DNA from: Methylobacterium sp. FF17
GTDB taxonomy: Bacteria; Pseudomonadota; Alphaproteobacteria; Rhizobiales; Beijerinckiaceae
Length of the DNA stretch: 64,000 bases
Reading direction: 5' to 3'
NCBI RefSeq assembly: GCF_025813715.1
Contig: NZ_CP107532.1
Location: 5,584,501-5,648,500 of the forward strand
Part shown: piece after piece, positions 31,954 through 42,498 of the stretch
How the letters are laid out: each line of letters starts with the position of its first letter
How positions within the stretch are numbered: position 1 is the stretch's first letter
Notes under the pieces: model-generated
Databases searched by the model: none
Seen by the model: the letters and a program-made list of their open reading frames with translations, nothing else
What the model was told of the DNA's origin: nothing
Made by a program: the position numbers and the translations under genes

Positions 31954-31975
31954 CCGGCCCACTAGCGCGGGCCGG
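31954..31975 (-). other. stem-loop after adk
   Basis: Perfect 7-bp arms CCGGCCC/GGGCCGG with an 8-base loop, 56 bases downstream of the adk stop and about 150 bases before rpsM. A short TCTTCGTTC stretch follows on the minus strand, so weak termination is possible. Confidence 0.5.
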
Positions 31976-32031
31976 CCGAACTGTCAATGCCAAGTCGCGA
32001 CGATGCGGCCGTAACGGCCGGTGTGCCGCAG

Positions 32032-32634
32032 CTAGGAGGCGGACGTCGCCGCGTAGCGCTCGAGGATGTCGGTGAGGTCACCCGTCACCGACTCCACCGG
32101 CTTCATACCGTCGATCTTCTGCAGGAGGCCGGTGCCGGCATAGTAGTCGGACAGCGGCGCGGTCTGCTTCCGGTAGGCTTCGAGGCGCGTCTTGAAGACC
32201 TCGGGCGTATCGTCCTTGCGTACGGGCTGGCCACGGGCCGCCGTCTCCTCCGCACGCTTGGCGATGCGACCGACCAGGGCATTCTCGTCGACCACGAACT
32301 CCACCACGGCGTCGAGGGCGATGCCCTTCTGCGCCAGCATGGCATCGAGGGCCTTCGCCTGTTCGACGGTGCGGGGGAAGCCGTCGAGGATGAAGCCCGC
32401 CTTGGCATCGGCCTCCTCGATCCGGTCGGCGACGATACCGACCACGATGGCGTCCGAGACGAGGCCGCCCGACTCCATGACCGCCTTCGCCTCCAGGCCC
32501 ACCGGCGTGCCGGCGGAAACGGCGGAGCGCAGCATGTCGCCCGTCGACAGCTGCGGGATGCCATAGCGTGCCACGATCCGCTCGGACTGCGTCCCCTTCC
32601 CCGCACCGGGGGGCCCAAGCAGGATGATGCGCAT
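32032..32634 (-). CDS. adk: adenylate kinase (short-LID form)
   Basis: 200 aa. Catalyses 2 ADP to ATP + AMP. The P-loop is [10 protein letters not shown] at residues 7-16; [17 protein letters not shown] and RIAKRAEE follow. The LID region between RIAKRAEE and [10 protein letters not shown] is short and lacks zinc cysteines, so this is the short-LID type. Placed after secY at the end of the spc operon, as in many bacteria. Confidence 0.96.
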   Translation of the reverse strand: MRIILLGPPGAGKGTQSERIVARYGIPQLSTGDMLRSAVSAGTPVGLEAKAVMESGGLVSDAIVVGIVADRIEEADAKAGFILDGFPRTVEQAKALDAMLAQKGIALDAVVEFVVDENALVGRIAKRAEETAARGQPVRKDDTPEVFKTRLEAYRKQTAPLSDYYAGTGLLQKIDGMKPVESVTGDLTDILERYAATSAS

Positions 32635-32718
32635 GGTGTCGTTTCCTCAGGTCTGAAGTTCTGGGATGCCCCGCAGCTTCCGCGCGACGCGGGGGTCCAC
32701 AAGTGTCCGACAAAAGCG

Positions 32719-32741
32719 ACGACCGGTGAGTGACCGGTCGT
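32719..32741 (-). other. stem-loop after secY
   Basis: Nine-bp arms ACGACCGGT/ACCGGTCGT with a 5-base loop, ten bases after the secY stop. The minus-strand continuation CGCTTTTGTC has only four T, so at best a weak terminator. Confidence 0.55.
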
Positions 32742-32750
32742 TGGGCACGC

Positions 32751-34088
32751 TCAACGACGCCGGGTCGCCCCGCGCAGCTTGGCCTTCTTCACGAGGCCCT
32801 CGTACTGGTGCGCCATCAGGTGCCCGTGGATCTGCGCCACCGTGTCCATCGTCACGGAGACGACGATGAGGAGCGAGGTGCCGCCGAATCCGATGCTGGC
32901 CGAGGAATACGACGCTAGGATCTCGGGGACCAGGCAGACGAAGGTCAGGTACAGCGCACCGATCAGGGTGATGCGCGTCAGCACCTTGTCGATGAAGGTC
33001 GCGGTACGCTCACCGGGCCGAATGCCCGGGATGAAGCCGCCATGCTTCTTCAGGTTGTCCGCCGTTTCCTGCGGATTGAACACCACGGCGGTGTAGAAGA
33101 ACGCGAAGAAGATGATCAGGGCCGCGTAGAGCACCATGTAGAGCGGCCGCCCGTGGCCGATATACGTGGTGATCGTCGCGAGGATGCCGGTGCCGCCGTT
33201 ATTGGCCGAGAAGCTGGCGACGGTAGCGGGCAGGAGCAGCAGCGAGGAGGCGAAGATCGGTGGGATCACACCGGCGGTGTTGAGCTTGAGGGGCAGGAAC
33301 GAGGTCTGGCCCTCGTACATGCGGTTGCCGACCTGACGCTTTGGGTAGTTGATCAGGAGGCGGCGCTGAGCGCGCTCCATGAACACGATGAAGTAGACCA
33401 GCGCGATGGCGGCCACACCCATGCCGAGGATGACGGCCGACGAGAGCGCGCCGGTCCGGCTGAGTTCCAGGGCGCCGACGATGGCCACCGGGAGGTGGGC
33501 GACGATGCCCGCGAAGATGATCAGCGAAGAGCCGTTGCCGATACCGCGCGAGGTGATCTGCTCACCGATCCACATCAGGAACAGGGTGCCGCCGGTCAGC
33601 GTGATGACCGTGGAGAGGATGAAGAACGGACCGGGCTCGATGGCCGCGCTCGAACTCTGGAGGCCGAAGGCGATGCCCCAGCTCTGGACCAGGGCGAGCA
33701 CCACCGTCAGATAGCGGGTGTACTGGTTGATGACCTTACGGCCGGACTCACCCTCCTTCTTCAGCGCTTCGAGGCTCGGGATCACCGAGGTGAGCAGCTG
33801 GATGATGATGGAGGCCGAGATGTACGGCATGATGTTCAGCGCGAAGATCGCCATGCGCTCGACGGCGCCGCCGGAGAACATGTTGAACAGGCCGAGCACG
33901 CCGCCCGCCTGTTGCTGGAAGTTCCGCGCGAACTGATCCGGGTCGATGCCGGGAATCGGGATGTACGTGCCCAGGCGGAACACGATGAGCGCACCCAGCG
34001 TGAACCAGATGCGCTTCTTGAGCTCGTCGGCCTTCGCGATGGCCCCGAAATTGAGGTTCGCGGCAAGCTGCTCGGCGGCTGAGGCCAT
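32751..34088 (-). CDS. secY: preprotein translocase subunit SecY
   Basis: 445 aa, ten hydrophobic segments expected and visible from LKKRIWFTLGALIVFRLGTYIPIPGIDP onward. Signature stretches are the plug-side segment GGVLGLFNMFSGGAVERMAIFALNIMPYISASIIIQLL and IGEQITSRGIGNGSSLIIFAGI. It forms the protein-conducting channel with SecE and SecG in the inner membrane. Located between rplO and adk as usual. Confidence 0.98.
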   Translation of the reverse strand: MASAAEQLAANLNFGAIAKADELKKRIWFTLGALIVFRLGTYIPIPGIDPDQFARNFQQQAGGVLGLFNMFSGGAVERMAIFALNIMPYISASIIIQLLTSVIPSLEALKKEGESGRKVINQYTRYLTVVLALVQSWGIAFGLQSSSAAIEPGPFFILSTVITLTGGTLFLMWIGEQITSRGIGNGSSLIIFAGIVAHLPVAIVGALELSRTGALSSAVILGMGVAAIALVYFIVFMERAQRRLLINYPKRQVGNRMYEGQTSFLPLKLNTAGVIPPIFASSLLLLPATVASFSANNGGTGILATITTYIGHGRPLYMVLYAALIIFFAFFYTAVVFNPQETADNLKKHGGFIPGIRPGERTATFIDKVLTRITLIGALYLTFVCLVPEILASYSSASIGFGGTSLLIVVSVTMDTVAQIHGHLMAHQYEGLVKKAKLRGATRRR

Positions 34089-34158
34089 GGCACCGGTTCC
34101 TGAAATCGATACTGACGGGAGCGGATCATCGTCTCGGGAGAGACGATCACGCTCCTTG

Positions 34159-34203
34159 AAAAAACGGGAACGGCGGCCGCGCGCGAGGTCGCACGGGCCG
34201 CCG
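34159..34203 (-). terminator. stem-loop with delayed T-run after rplO
   Basis: Eight-bp arms CGGCGGCC/GGCCGCCG (34203-34196 and 34178-34171) with a 17-base loop lie 33 bases after the rplO stop. A T6 run follows only after a TTCCCG gap. It lies about 70 bases upstream of secY, so partial termination ahead of secY is possible. Confidence 0.45.
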
Positions 34204-34235
34204 CTCAGAGCTTCGACTTAAAGTCAGACGCGGGG

Positions 34236-34739
34236 CTACGCAACCACGCGGGCAGGCTTGCCGCGGGTCGAGACGCCGTCACCGTAGGTCACGGTGACCG
34301 TGCCGCCGGCCTTCTCGACACCCTCGATCGCCGACTTCGACGCGCGGGTGACCTCGAAGGTCAGCTTCGCGGTGAGCTCGCCGACGCCGAGGAGCTTCAC
34401 GCCGTCACGGGCGCGGGCGCAGATGCCGGCGGCGATCAGGGTGTCGACGGTCACGGTGGCGCCCGCCTCGATGCGGCCGGCGTCGACAGCCTGCTGGACG
34501 CGACCGAGGTTCACCTCGTTCAGGTCAGTGGAGTACAGGTTGTTGAAGCCGCGCTTCGGAAGGCGACGATGCAGCGGCATCTGACCGCCCTCGAAGCCCT
34601 TGATGGAGACGCCGGTGCGGGCCTTCTGACCCTTCACGCCGCGTCCCGCGGTTTTGCCCTTGCCGGAGCCGATGCCCCGACCGACGCGCATCCGGTTCTT
34701 GGTGGCGCCGTCGTTGTCGCGGAGTTCGTTGAGTTTCAT
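34236..34739 (-). CDS. rplO: 50S ribosomal protein L15
   Basis: 167 aa with the family start [41 protein letters not shown], a glycine/lysine-rich tail that threads into the r[20 protein letters not shown] is also conserved. Late assembly protein of the large subunit. Starts 11 bases after rpmD. Confidence 0.98.
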   Translation of the reverse strand: MKLNELRDNDGATKNRMRVGRGIGSGKGKTAGRGVKGQKARTGVSIKGFEGGQMPLHRRLPKRGFNNLYSTDLNEVNLGRVQQAVDAGRIEAGATVTVDTLIAAGICARARDGVKLLGVGELTAKLTFEVTRASKSAIEGVEKAGGTVTVTYGDGVSTRGKPARVVA

Positions 34740-34750
34740 GATGCCCTCCC

Positions 34751-34942
34751 TCAGGCCGCGTCGCTGACGACGCGCACGAGGTGCTGCACCTTGCGGATCA
34801 TGCCGCGCACGGAGGGCGTATCCTCCAGCTCGGAAACCCGGTGCAGCTTGTTCAGCTTCAGGCCGATCAGCGTCGCGCGCTGATCACCCTCGCGGCGGAT
34901 GGGCGAGCCGATCTGCTCGACCCGGAGTGTCTTCTGTGCCAT
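34751..34942 (-). CDS. rpmD: 50S ribosomal protein L30
   Basis: 63 aa. The family core is [51 protein letters not shown], with the L30 ferredoxin-like fold. It lies between rpsE and rplO with 11-12 base gaps, so translation is probably linked. Confidence 0.97.
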   Translation of the reverse strand: MAQKTLRVEQIGSPIRREGDQRATLIGLKLNKLHRVSELEDTPSVRGMIRKVQHLVRVVSDAA

Positions 34943-34954
34943 CGGACCCTCCCC

Positions 34955-35542
34955 TTACGCCACAGCTGCTTCGGACATGTCGGACGGATCGGCATCGCGA
35001 CGACGGGCCTGGAGGGCCGACACCTTGAGACCGCGACGGGCCGCGACGGCGCGCGGGCTGTCTTCGTTCTTGAGCGCCTCGAAGGTGGCGCGCACGAGGT
35101 TGTAGGGGTTCGAAGAGCCGAGGCTCTTGGCCACCACGTCCTGCATGCCGAGCGTCTCGAAGACGGCGCGCATCGGGCCGCCGGCGATGATGCCGGTACC
35201 CTGGGGGGCGGCGCGCAGGATGACCTTGCCAGCGCCGTGACGACCGTAGACGTCGTGATGCAGCGTACGGCCCTCGCGAAGCGCCACACGGACGAGTCCT
35301 CGCTTGGCGGCTTCCGTCGCCTTGCGGATCGCCTCAGGCACTTCGCGTGCCTTACCGTGGCCGAAACCGACGCGGCCCTTCTGGTCGCCGACGACGACGA
35401 GGGCTGCGAAGCCGAAGCGACGGCCGCCCTTCACCACCTTGGCGACGCGGTTGATGTGGACAAGCTTGTCCACGAACTCGCTGTCGCGCTCTTCGCGCTC
35501 ATCGCGGCGGCCGCGGCCCCCGCCTTCACGTTCACGTGCCAT
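34955..35542 (-). CDS. rpsE: 30S ribosomal protein S5
   Basis: 195 aa from ATG 35542 ([17 protein letters not shown]). An Arg/Glu/Gly-rich N-terminal extension precedes the double-stranded RNA-binding core ([30 protein letters not shown]). S5 helps decoding fidelity and mRNA unwinding at the entry site. The ram/spectinomycin loop (VVKGGRRF) looks wild type. Confidence 0.97.
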   Translation of the reverse strand: MAREREGGGRGRRDEREERDSEFVDKLVHINRVAKVVKGGRRFGFAALVVVGDQKGRVGFGHGKAREVPEAIRKATEAAKRGLVRVALREGRTLHHDVYGRHGAGKVILRAAPQGTGIIAGGPMRAVFETLGMQDVVAKSLGSSNPYNLVRATFEALKNEDSPRAVAARRGLKVSALQARRRDADPSDMSEAAVA

Positions 35543-35601
35543 ACTGAATGTCCATCTCACTGGCGCGGGTGGCGGACCCGCTCGCTTGAATCGTCTGGAA
35601 C

Positions 35602-35625
35602 GGAGGGCGGATCAAACCGCCCTCC
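35602..35625 (-). other. stem-loop after rplR
   Basis: Perfect 9-bp arms GGAGGGCGG/CCGCCCTCC with a 6-base loop, 10 bases after the rplR stop. No T-tract on the minus strand. Confidence 0.55.
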
Positions 35626-35635
35626 TCCGCCAATC

Positions 35636-35998
35636 TTAGAACTCGAGGCCACCCTCACGGGCGGCATCGGCGAGCGCCTTGACGCGCCCGTGATAGAGGT
35701 AGCCCGAGCGATCGAAGATCACCTGGGTGACGCCAGCAGCCTTGGCGCGCTCGGCGACGAGCTTGCCGACAGCCTGGGCGGCCGACACGTCGGCACCGGT
35801 CTTGAGGCCGCTGCGAAGATCCTTCTCGAGGCTCGAGGCCGCGGCGAGGGTCTTGCCCGCCGCGTCGTCGATGACCTGGACGTAGATCTGCTTGGAGGAA
35901 CGGAACACCGAGAGCCGGGGCCGTCCATTGGCCGCCGCCCGCAGCGCGCGGCGCACACGCGCCTTGCGGCGGTCGAGTGCATCGATTTTGCGTGACAT
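35636..35998 (-). CDS. rplR: 50S ribosomal protein L18
   Basis: 120 aa, start [45 protein letters not shown]. It binds 5S rRNA in the central protuberance with L5. [17 protein letters not shown] is the typical C-terminus. Twelve bases separate it from rplF. Confidence 0.98.
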   Translation of the reverse strand: MSRKIDALDRRKARVRRALRAAANGRPRLSVFRSSKQIYVQVIDDAAGKTLAAASSLEKDLRSGLKTGADVSAAQAVGKLVAERAKAAGVTQVIFDRSGYLYHGRVKALADAAREGGLEF

Positions 35999-36010
35999 GT
36001 TCGGCGGCCC

Positions 36011-36544
36011 TTACTTCTTCTTGCCTTCCTTGCGGAAGATGAACTCGCCCGCGTACTTCACGCCCTTGCCCTTGTAGGGCTCCGGGCCGCGATAGTCGCG
36101 GATCTCGGCGGCCACCTGGCCGACCACCTGCCGGTCGATACCGGTGATGACGATTTCGGTGGGCTTCGGCACCGCGATCGTGATCCCGGCCGGGATCTCG
36201 TACTCGATGTCGTGGCTGTAGCCGAGCGAGAGCTTCAGTGCCTTGCCGGCCATCGCGGCGCGGTAACCCACGCCGGTGATCTCAAGCTTCTTCTCGAAGC
36301 CCTTGGAGACGCCCTCGACGAGGTTCGCAACTTGGGCCCGGGAGGTGCCCCACAGCGAGCGAGCCTCCTTGGTCTGGTTCTTGGGCTGCACCGAGACGGC
36401 GCCGTCCTCGAACTTCACGTCGACCACGTTGGGAACGACGTACTGGAGCTCGCCCTTGGAGCCCTTCATCTTCACCGTTTGACCGGTCACCGTGGCCGTC
36501 ACACCGGACGGGACGGGAACGGGCTTCTTGCCTACGCGAGACAT
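36011..36544 (-). CDS. rplF: 50S ribosomal protein L6
   Basis: 177 aa, start [21 protein letters not shown] at 36544; a longer open frame upstream belongs to another reading and is not L6-like. It has two tandem alpha/beta domains, and the C-terminal [24 protein letters not shown] is diagnostic. L6 sits near the factor-binding site and sarcin-ricin loop. Confidence 0.98.
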   Translation of the reverse strand: MSRVGKKPVPVPSGVTATVTGQTVKMKGSKGELQYVVPNVVDVKFEDGAVSVQPKNQTKEARSLWGTSRAQVANLVEGVSKGFEKKLEITGVGYRAAMAGKALKLSLGYSHDIEYEIPAGITIAVPKPTEIVITGIDRQVVGQVAAEIRDYRGPEPYKGKGVKYAGEFIFRKEGKKK

Positions 36545-36569
36545 CGCCTTGATTCCTCCAGGTCCGAGA

Positions 36570-36965
36570 TCAGAACACCTTGCAGAGCACTTCGCCGCCG
36601 ACGTTGCGCTCGCGCGCCTCGTGGTCGGCCATGACGCCCTGCGGGGTGGACACGATGGTGACGCCGAGACCGTCGGCGACACGCGGCAGCTCGCCGACCG
36701 ACGAGTAGACGCGGCGGCCGGGCTTCGACACGCGCTGGATCGAGCGGATGACGGGCTGGCCGTCGTAGTACTTCAGCTCGATCGCGAACTCGGTCCGGCC
36801 GTTGCCGTAATCCGTGGTCGCGTAGTCGCGGATGTAGCCCTCGGACTTGAGGACGTCGAGCACGCTGGCGCGCAGGCGGGAGCCGGGCGTCTGAACGACG
36901 TTGCGGCGACGCTGCTGACCGTTGCGGATGCGGGTGAGCATATCACCCACGGGATCGTTGACCAT
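36570..36965 (-). CDS. rpsH: 30S ribosomal protein S8
   Basis: 131 aa, [32 protein letters not shown]. The C-terminal [35 protein letters not shown] is the conserved RNA-binding part. In E. coli S8 represses the spc operon by binding the rplE region mRNA; I did not identify such a site here. Confidence 0.98.
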   Translation of the reverse strand: MVNDPVGDMLTRIRNGQQRRRNVVQTPGSRLRASVLDVLKSEGYIRDYATTDYGNGRTEFAIELKYYDGQPVIRSIQRVSKPGRRVYSSVGELPRVADGLGVTIVSTPQGVMADHEARERNVGGEVLCKVF

Positions 36966-36977
36966 GGTGGTTGCTCC

Positions 36978-37283
36978 TTACCAGCTCGACTTGACGAGAC
37001 CGGGGATCAGACCCTGGTTGCCGAGTTCGCGCAGCGCGATGCGCGAGATGCCCATCTTGCGATAGAAGGCGCGCGGACGGCCAGTCATGCCGCAACGGTT
37101 GCGGATGCGGGTGGACGACGAATTGCGGGGGAGTTCCGCGAGCTTGAGGCGCGCCTCGAAGCGCTCCTCCATTTCGAGGGACTCGTCGTTCGCCGTAGCG
37201 AGCAGCGCCTTGCGCTTGGGAGCGTAGAGCTTCACCAGCGCCTGGCGGTGCTTGTTCTTCTCGATCGAACTTTTCTTTGCCAT
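36978..37283 (-). CDS. rpsN: 30S ribosomal protein S14 (zinc-free form)
   Basis: 101 aa from ATG 37283 ([16 protein letters not shown]). The length and the motif [28 protein letters not shown], with a single Cys, identify the long C-minus form that needs no zinc. It lies 12 bases upstream of rpsH. Confidence 0.98.
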   Translation of the reverse strand: MAKKSSIEKNKHRQALVKLYAPKRKALLATANDESLEMEERFEARLKLAELPRNSSSTRIRNRCGMTGRPRAFYRKMGISRIALRELGNQGLIPGLVKSSW

Positions 37284-37323
37284 TTCTCTCTCCGGTGTCC
37301 GCGTCTGAGACCCTAACGGGGGC

Positions 37324-37890
37324 TCACTGCCGGAACGGGAATCGGAACTGCGTGAGGAGCGCGCGCGCCTCAGCATCGGTGCGGGCCGTCGTCTGGATGA
37401 CGATGTCCATGCCCCAGGTGGCCTCGGCCTTGTCGTACGAGATCTCCGGGAACACGAGGTGCTCCTTCAGGCCCAGGGCATAGTTGCCGTTGCCATCGAA
37501 GGAACGCGGGTTCAGGCCGCGGAAATCGCGGACGCGCGGGAGCGCGATCGTGATCAGGCGATCCATGAACTCGTACATGCGCTGCTTGCGCAGCGTCACC
37601 TTGCAGCCGATCGGCATCCCTTCGCGGACCTTGAAGGTCGCGATGGCCTTGCGGGCCTTGGTGATGACCGGCTTCTGGCCGGCGATGAGGGCCAGGTCGC
37701 CGGCGGCGACGGAGGCCTTCTTCGAATCGGCGGTCGACTCACCGACGCCCATGTTGATCACGATCTTTTCGATGACCGGGACCTGCATCGGGTTCTTGTA
37801 GCCGAACTCTTCGATCAGCTTCTGGCGCACCACTTCGTCGTAGTGCTTGCGCAGGCGCGGGACGTACCCGTCAACGTTCTTCTCAGCCAT
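37324..37890 (-). CDS. rplE: 50S ribosomal protein L5
   Basis: 188 aa, [51 protein letters not shown]. It binds 5S rRNA and the P-site tRNA. Its start overlaps the rplX end by eight bases, which suggests coupled translation. Confidence 0.98.
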   Translation of the reverse strand: MAEKNVDGYVPRLRKHYDEVVRQKLIEEFGYKNPMQVPVIEKIVINMGVGESTADSKKASVAAGDLALIAGQKPVITKARKAIATFKVREGMPIGCKVTLRKQRMYEFMDRLITIALPRVRDFRGLNPRSFDGNGNYALGLKEHLVFPEISYDKAEATWGMDIVIQTTARTDAEARALLTQFRFPFRQ

Positions 37891-38200
37891 CGATCAGATC
37901 CCCCGAGCGCTTGGCGAACCGGACTTTGCGGCCGTCGTCGAGAATGCGGAAACCAACGCGCGTGGGCTGACCGTCCTTCGGGTCGGCCACAGCGATGTTG
38001 GACAGGTGAATCGCAGCTTCCTTGGAGACGATGCCGCCTTCCTGGTTCTGCGTCTGCTTCTGGTGCTTCTTGACCAAGTTGATACCGCGCACGAAAGCAC
38101 GGTCTTCCTTGGGGAGAACCTGAATGACCTCGCCCGAACGACCCTTGTCGCGACCGGTGAGGACGACGACCTTGTCGCCTTTCTTGACCTTGGCGGCCAT
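37883..38200 (-). CDS. rplX: 50S ribosomal protein L24
   Basis: 105 aa with the KOW-motif start [38 protein letters not shown]24 starts large-subunit assembly. It shares one base with the rplN stop and overlaps rplE by eight. Confidence 0.98.
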   Translation of the reverse strand: MAAKVKKGDKVVVLTGRDKGRSGEVIQVLPKEDRAFVRGINLVKKHQKQTQNQEGGIVSKEAAIHLSNIAVADPKDGQPTRVGFRILDDGRKVRFAKRSGDLIDG

Positions 38201-38568
38201 TACAGCACCTCCGGCGCGAGCGAGATGATCTTCATGTGGTTGCGGGCGCGCAGCTCGCGCGGAACCGGTCCGAAGATGCGGGTGCCGATCGGCTCCTTCT
38301 GATTGTTGATCAGAACGGCAGCGTTCTTGTCGAAGCGGATCACCGAACCGTCGGGACGCTTCACTTCCTTCGCCGTGCGAACGACGACCGCCTTCATGAC
38401 GTCGCCCTTCTTCACGCGGCCCCGGGGAATCGCTTCCTTGACGGAGACCACGATGATGTCGCCGACACCGGCGTACTTACGCTTCGACCCGCCCAGAACC
38501 TTGATGCACATCACGCGGCGCGCACCAGAGTTGTCGGCGACGTCCAGATTCGTCTGCATCTGGATCAC
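38200..38568 (-). CDS. rplN: 50S ribosomal protein L14
   Basis: 122 aa from a GTG at 38568 (then [26 protein letters not shown]), exactly the family length; an in-frame ATG 18 bases upstream would add MERSLP. L14 lies at the subunit interface. First gene of the spc operon, following a terminator and a 381 bp gap. Confidence 0.97.
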   Translation of the reverse strand: MIQMQTNLDVADNSGARRVMCIKVLGGSKRKYAGVGDIIVVSVKEAIPRGRVKKGDVMKAVVVRTAKEVKRPDGSVIRFDKNAAVLINNQKEPIGTRIFGPVPRELRARNHMKIISLAPEVL

Positions 38569-38898
38569 GGGCAGTGACCTTTCCATTGTTTCAGGCGGGT
38601 TTCCGCACGCGGACGGTATTGTCCGGCGGACGACGCCTGATGGGGATCTGATGTCCCCGGCTCATATGAAGCACCGCGCAATCGGTGTGGTGAAACACCG
38701 GCGCGGTCGCCGCGTACGAAGAGTGCGAACACCCTTCTCACATGTCGCGAAGGCATGGCCACTACACGAGTCGGCCGAGGCACGCAAGAACTTCCTCGCA
38801 TACACCCCTTCGGAACCGGCAATGTTGGCCGGGCACGGGTCTCCCGTGATCCGGTGCTCCAAGAGCCGGGCGTATCCGGACGCCAGAGGCATTCGGAC
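38569..38898 (-). promoter_or_regulatory. spc operon upstream region
   Basis: About 330 bases between the rpsQ terminator and rplN. Because a strong terminator closes the S10 operon, a promoter for the spc operon must be here. I found no convincing -35/-10 pair. A 76-codon minus-strand frame (38662-38892) runs through it but resembles nothing and is probably chance. Confidence 0.5.
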
Positions 38899-38927
38899 AA
38901 AAAAACGGGCGCAGAACTCTGCGCCCG
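38899..38927 (-). terminator. rho-independent terminator after rpsQ
   Basis: Ten-bp arms CGGGCGCAGA/TCTGCGCCCG followed by T7 on the minus strand, 22 bases after the rpsQ stop. It separates the S10 operon from the spc operon. Confidence 0.92.
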
Positions 38928-38949
38928 CCTCATCGACCGTTCATGACGG

Positions 38950-39213
38950 TCAGGCTTCGGCGGCCACCGCTTCCGGGGCGGACGCACCCTCGACCAGTTT
39001 CCAGGTCTTCGTCTTGGAAAACGGGCGGCACTCCTCGATCGACACGGTCTGACCGACCTTGGCGACGTTGGCTTCGTCGTGGGCGTGGTAGTTCTTGGAG
39101 CGACGGACGGTCTTCTTCATCACCGGATGGGTGAAGCGGCGCTCCACCTTCACGACGATGGTCTTCTCGCCCTTGTCGCTGACGACGACGCCCTGCAATA
39201 CGCGCTTCGGCAT
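38950..39213 (-). CDS. rpsQ: 30S ribosomal protein S17
   Basis: 87 aa, [47 protein letters not shown], an OB-fold primary 16S rRNA binder. The C-terminal tail [14 protein letters not shown] is an alanine/glutamate-rich extension beyond the core. Last gene of the S10 operon. Confidence 0.98.
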   Translation of the reverse strand: MPKRVLQGVVVSDKGEKTIVVKVERRFTHPVMKKTVRRSKNYHAHDEANVAKVGQTVSIEECRPFSKTKTWKLVEGASAPEAVAAEA

Positions 39214-39223
39214 GGTGTACTCC

Positions 39224-39439
39224 TCAGGCCTGCGCGGACTTCAGCGTCTTCTGACGCTGAAGCGTACGGACGCGGGCGATATCGCGGCGGACTTCGCGGA
39301 CCCGCGCGACGTTCTCGAGCTGGCCGGTGGCGCCCTGGAAGCGCAGGTTGAACTGCTCCTTCTTCAGGTTCAGCAGCTCATCGTTCAGCTGATCGGGCGA
39401 CAGGGCGGCGAGATCCGACTGTCTCTGCGACGACTTCAT
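39224..39439 (-). CDS. rpmC: 50S ribosomal protein L29
   Basis: 71 aa. The core [46 protein letters not shown] is the two-helix L29 hairpin at the tunnel exit, near the SRP and trigger factor docking site. It lies between rplP and rpsQ with 10-11 base gaps. Confidence 0.97.
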   Translation of the reverse strand: MKSSQRQSDLAALSPDQLNDELLNLKKEQFNLRFQGATGQLENVARVREVRRDIARVRTLQRQKTLKSAQA

Positions 39440-39450
39440 GATCCCCTCCC

Positions 39451-39864
39451 TCAGTCAGCGATGCGCTGAACGACGCGCGTGCGGATCGGGAGTTTGGCCG
39501 CGCCGAGGCGCAGGGCCTCCTTCGCGACATCCTCGGCCACGCCGTCGACTTCGAACATGATACGTCCGGGATGCACGCGGGCAGCCCAGAACTCGGGTGC
39601 GCCCTTACCGGAGCCCATGCGGACTTCGGTGGGCTTTGCCGTGACCGGAACGTCCGGGAAGATCCGGATCCAGACACGGCCCTGGCGCTTCATCTCGCGG
39701 GTGATCGCGCGGCGGGCCGCCTCGATCTGGCGCGCGGTGATGCGCTCGGGCTCGACGGCCTTCAGGCCGAAGGTCCCGAAGTTGAGGTCGAAGCCGCCCT
39801 TGGCCGCACCGTGGATGCGACCCTTGAACTGCTTACGGAACCTGGTCTTCTTGGGTTGCAACAT
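39451..39864 (-). CDS. rplP: 50S ribosomal protein L16
   Basis: 137 aa, [36 protein letters not shown]. The region [32 protein letters not shown] is diagnostic. L16 positions the A-site tRNA. Confidence 0.98.
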   Translation of the reverse strand: MLQPKKTRFRKQFKGRIHGAAKGGFDLNFGTFGLKAVEPERITARQIEAARRAITREMKRQGRVWIRIFPDVPVTAKPTEVRMGSGKGAPEFWAARVHPGRIMFEVDGVAEDVAKEALRLGAAKLPIRTRVVQRIAD

Positions 39865-39913
39865 GGCAGCCTCTCAACACCTTTCTCAGGGTGACGGGGT
39901 CACGGGCACGCCG

Positions 39914-40654
39914 TTAGGCGTGCTCGCGCCGGCCGCGCTCGCGGCCACCCTCACCATCGCGCTCGCGACGGCCGCCCGAACGGCCACCCTCTTCCTGCGC
40001 CTTCTTATCCTGTGCCATCGGGTCGTGCTCGAGGATCTCGCCCTTGAACACCCACACCTTGATCCCGCACGTCCCGTAGGTCGTGAAAGCGGTGGCGACA
40101 CCGTAATCGACGTCGGCGCGCAGCGTATGCAGCGGCACGCGACCCTCGCGGTACCATTCCTGGCGCGCGATCTCGGCGCCGCCGAGACGGCCCGAGCAGT
40201 TGATGCGGATGCCCTCGGCACCGAGACGCATCGCCGACTGCACGGCACGCTTCATGGCGCGACGGAAAGCGACGCGGCGCTCGAGCTGCTGCGCGATCGA
40301 GTCGGCCACCAGGGTGGCGTCGATCTCGGGCTTGCGCACCTCGACGATGTTGATCGTGACTTCCGCCTTGGTCAGGGTACCGACCAGCTTGCGGAGCTTC
40401 TCGATATCCGCGCCCTTCTTGCCGATGACCACGCCCGGACGACCCGAGTGAATGGTGACGCGGCACTTCCGGTGCGGTCGTTCGATGACGATCTTCGAGA
40501 CGGCAGCCTGCTTGAGCTGCTTCATGAGGGCGGCGCGGATCGCGACGTCCTCGTGCATGAGCTTGGCGTATTCACCCTTCTGGGCGAACCAGCGGGAGTC
40601 CCAGGTCCGGTTGATACCGAGCCGCAGACCGATCGGATTGACTTTCTGGCCCAT
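39914..40654 (-). CDS. rpsC: 30S ribosomal protein S3
   Basis: 246 aa, [32 protein letters not shown]. The KH domain has [15 protein letters not shown] low-complexity Arg/Gly/Glu tail (about residues 213-246) extends past the usual end, and such tails are typical of Methylobacterium-type S3. S3 is part of the mRNA entry helicase. Confidence 0.98.
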   Translation of the reverse strand: MGQKVNPIGLRLGINRTWDSRWFAQKGEYAKLMHEDVAIRAALMKQLKQAAVSKIVIERPHRKCRVTIHSGRPGVVIGKKGADIEKLRKLVGTLTKAEVTINIVEVRKPEIDATLVADSIAQQLERRVAFRRAMKRAVQSAMRLGAEGIRINCSGRLGGAEIARQEWYREGRVPLHTLRADVDYGVATAFTTYGTCGIKVWVFKGEILEHDPMAQDKKAQEEGGRSGGRRERDGEGGRERGRREHA

Positions 40655-40664
40655 CAGGTCCTCC

Positions 40665-41051
40665 TCACGCCGCTTCGGCGGTCGGGACTTCGCGCACCAC
40701 GATGGTGAGGTTCGCGAAGGGCTTCAGGATACGGGCGCCGCGGCCGCGGGCACGAGCGTGGAAGCGCTTGAGCACGAGAGCCTTGCCGACGAACGCCTGG
40801 GAGACGACGAGATCGTCGACGTCCAGGTTATGGTTGTTCTCGGCATTGGCGATGGCGCTCTCGAGGCACTTCTTGACCTCGCGGGCGATCCGCTTGCGGG
40901 AGAATTCGAGATCGGCCAGGGCCGACTCGACCTTCTTGCCGCGAATGAGCTGCGCGACGAGATTGAGCTTCTGCGGGCTGACGCGCAGCATGCGCGCGAC
41001 GGCCTGGGCCTCGTTCTCGGGGAGCGCGCGGGGAGTGGCGGGCTTACCCAT
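40665..41051 (-). CDS. rplV: 50S ribosomal protein L22
   Basis: 128 aa. The core [52 protein letters not shown] and the tunnel-hairpin region [29 protein letters not shown] (macrolide-site hairpin) appear wild type. Confidence 0.98.
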   Translation of the reverse strand: MGKPATPRALPENEAQAVARMLRVSPQKLNLVAQLIRGKKVESALADLEFSRKRIAREVKKCLESAIANAENNHNLDVDDLVVSQAFVGKALVLKRFHARARGRGARILKPFANLTIVVREVPTAEAA

Positions 41052-41053
41052 GA

Positions 41054-41332
41054 TCAGCGCCTCTTCGACTTCTTGTCGGCTGCGTGACCGTGGAAGGTGC
41101 GGGTCGGCGAGAACTCACCGAACTTGTGGCCGACCATTTCCTCGGAGACGTAGACCGGGATGTGCTTCTGTCCGTTGTGCACACCGAAGGTGAGCCCGAC
41201 GAACTGCGGCAGGATCGTGGAGCGGCGGCTCCAGATCTTGATGACTTCGTTACGGCTGGAACCGCGAGCGGCTTCGGCCTTCTTGAGGAGGTAGCCGTCG
41301 ATGAACGGCCCCTTCCAGAGCGAGCGTGCCAT
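41054..41332 (-). CDS. rpsS: 30S ribosomal protein S19
   Basis: 92 aa, [47 protein letters not shown]19 is in the head of the small subunit. It lies two bases upstream of rplV, in the S10 operon order. Confidence 0.98.
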   Translation of the reverse strand: MARSLWKGPFIDGYLLKKAEAARGSSRNEVIKIWSRRSTILPQFVGLTFGVHNGQKHIPVYVSEEMVGHKFGEFSPTRTFHGHAADKKSKRR

Positions 41333-41337
41333 GGGCG

Positions 41338-42174
41338 TTACTTCTTACGGTTATGACGGCTGGACAGGATGAAGACGTCGGTCCGCTTGTTCGAGCGGGT
41401 CTTCTTCCCCTTCGTGGGAACGCCCCACGGCGTGACCGGGTTACGGCCGCCGGAGGTCCGTCCCTCGCCGCCGCCGTGCGGGTGGTCGACCGGGTTCATG
41501 GCAACGCCGCGAACGTGCGGGCGCTTGCCGAGCCAGCGATTGCGGCCGGCCTTGCCGAGCGAGATGTTCATGTGGTCCGGGTTGGAGACCGCGCCGACGC
41601 TGGCGAAGCACTGACCGTGGACCAGACGCTGCTCACCCGAGTTCAGGCGGAGCGTGACGTAACCCTGATCGCGTCCGACGATCTGGGCATAGTTGCCGGC
41701 GGAGCGGGCGATCGCGCCGCCCTTGCCGATCTTGAGCTCGACGTTGTGGACGATCGTGCCCACCGGCATGTTGCCGACCGGACCGGCATTGCCGGGCTTG
41801 ATGTCGACCTGCTCGGCCGCGATCACTTTGTCGCCCGGCGACAGGCGCTGCGGAGCCAGGATGTAGCTCTGCGTACCGTCGGGGAATGCGATCAGCGCGA
41901 TGAACGCGGTGCGGTTGGGATCGTACTCGATCCGCTCGACCGTGGCGGCCACGCCCATCTGCTCGCGACGCTTGAAGTCCACGTTGCGAAGCGTGCGCTT
42001 GTGACCGCCGCCACGGAAGCGGACCGTGATGCGGCCGAGGTTGTTGCGGCCGCCGGACGACGACTTGCCCTCGGTGAGCTTCTTGACCGGCTTGCCCTTG
42101 TAGAGCTCACGGCGGTCGACGAGCACGAGCTGGCGAAGGCTCGGCGTGACCGGTTTGAATGTCTTCAAGGCCAT
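41338..42174 (-). CDS. rplB: 50S ribosomal protein L2
   Basis: 278 aa, [36 protein letters not shown]. The peptidyl-transferase loop with the essential histidine is [30 protein letters not shown]. The most conserved protein of the large subunit core. Confidence 0.99.
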   Translation of the reverse strand: MALKTFKPVTPSLRQLVLVDRRELYKGKPVKKLTEGKSSSGGRNNLGRITVRFRGGGHKRTLRNVDFKRREQMGVAATVERIEYDPNRTAFIALIAFPDGTQSYILAPQRLSPGDKVIAAEQVDIKPGNAGPVGNMPVGTIVHNVELKIGKGGAIARSAGNYAQIVGRDQGYVTLRLNSGEQRLVHGQCFASVGAVSNPDHMNISLGKAGRNRWLGKRPHVRGVAMNPVDHPHGGGEGRTSGGRNPVTPWGVPTKGKKTRSNKRTDVFILSSRHNRKK

Positions 42175-42201
42175 CGGTGGTAATCCTTAACCCGACTTGT
42201 C

Positions 42202-42498
42202 TCAGAGGCCGGTCGTGACGTCGATCGTTTCACCCTCGGCGAGAGTCACGATCGCTTTCTTCACGTCCGAACGCTGTCCGCGAAGCCCGCGGAAAATTTT
42301 CTTCTTGCCCTTGGTAACGAGCGTGTTCACGCCCGTGACCTTGACGTCGAACAGCTTCTCGACCGCTTCCTTGATCTGCGGCTTCGTCGCCTTCGGGGCA
42401 ACCCGGAAAACGACCTTGTTCTGCTCGGTGAGGTTCGTCGCCTTCTCGGTGATGACCGGGGAGACGATGATGTCGTAGTGGCGCGGATCGGCACTCAT
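42202..42498 (-). CDS. rplW: 50S ribosomal protein L23
   Basis: 98 aa. [53 protein letters not shown] is typical. It docks trigger factor and SRP at the exit tunnel. It overlaps rplD by four bases (ATGA), so translation is coupled. Confidence 0.98.
   Translation of the reverse strand: MSADPRHYDIIVSPVITEKATNLTEQNKVVFRVAPKATKPQIKEAVEKLFDVKVTGVNTLVTKGKKKIFRGLRGQRSDVKKAIVTLAEGETIDVTTGL

Noticed and set aside
38662..38892. A 76-codon minus-strand frame between rpsQ and rplN.
   Set aside because: No ribosome site, no recognisable features, and it starts inside the region just after the S10 terminator. More likely upstream regulatory DNA of the spc operon.
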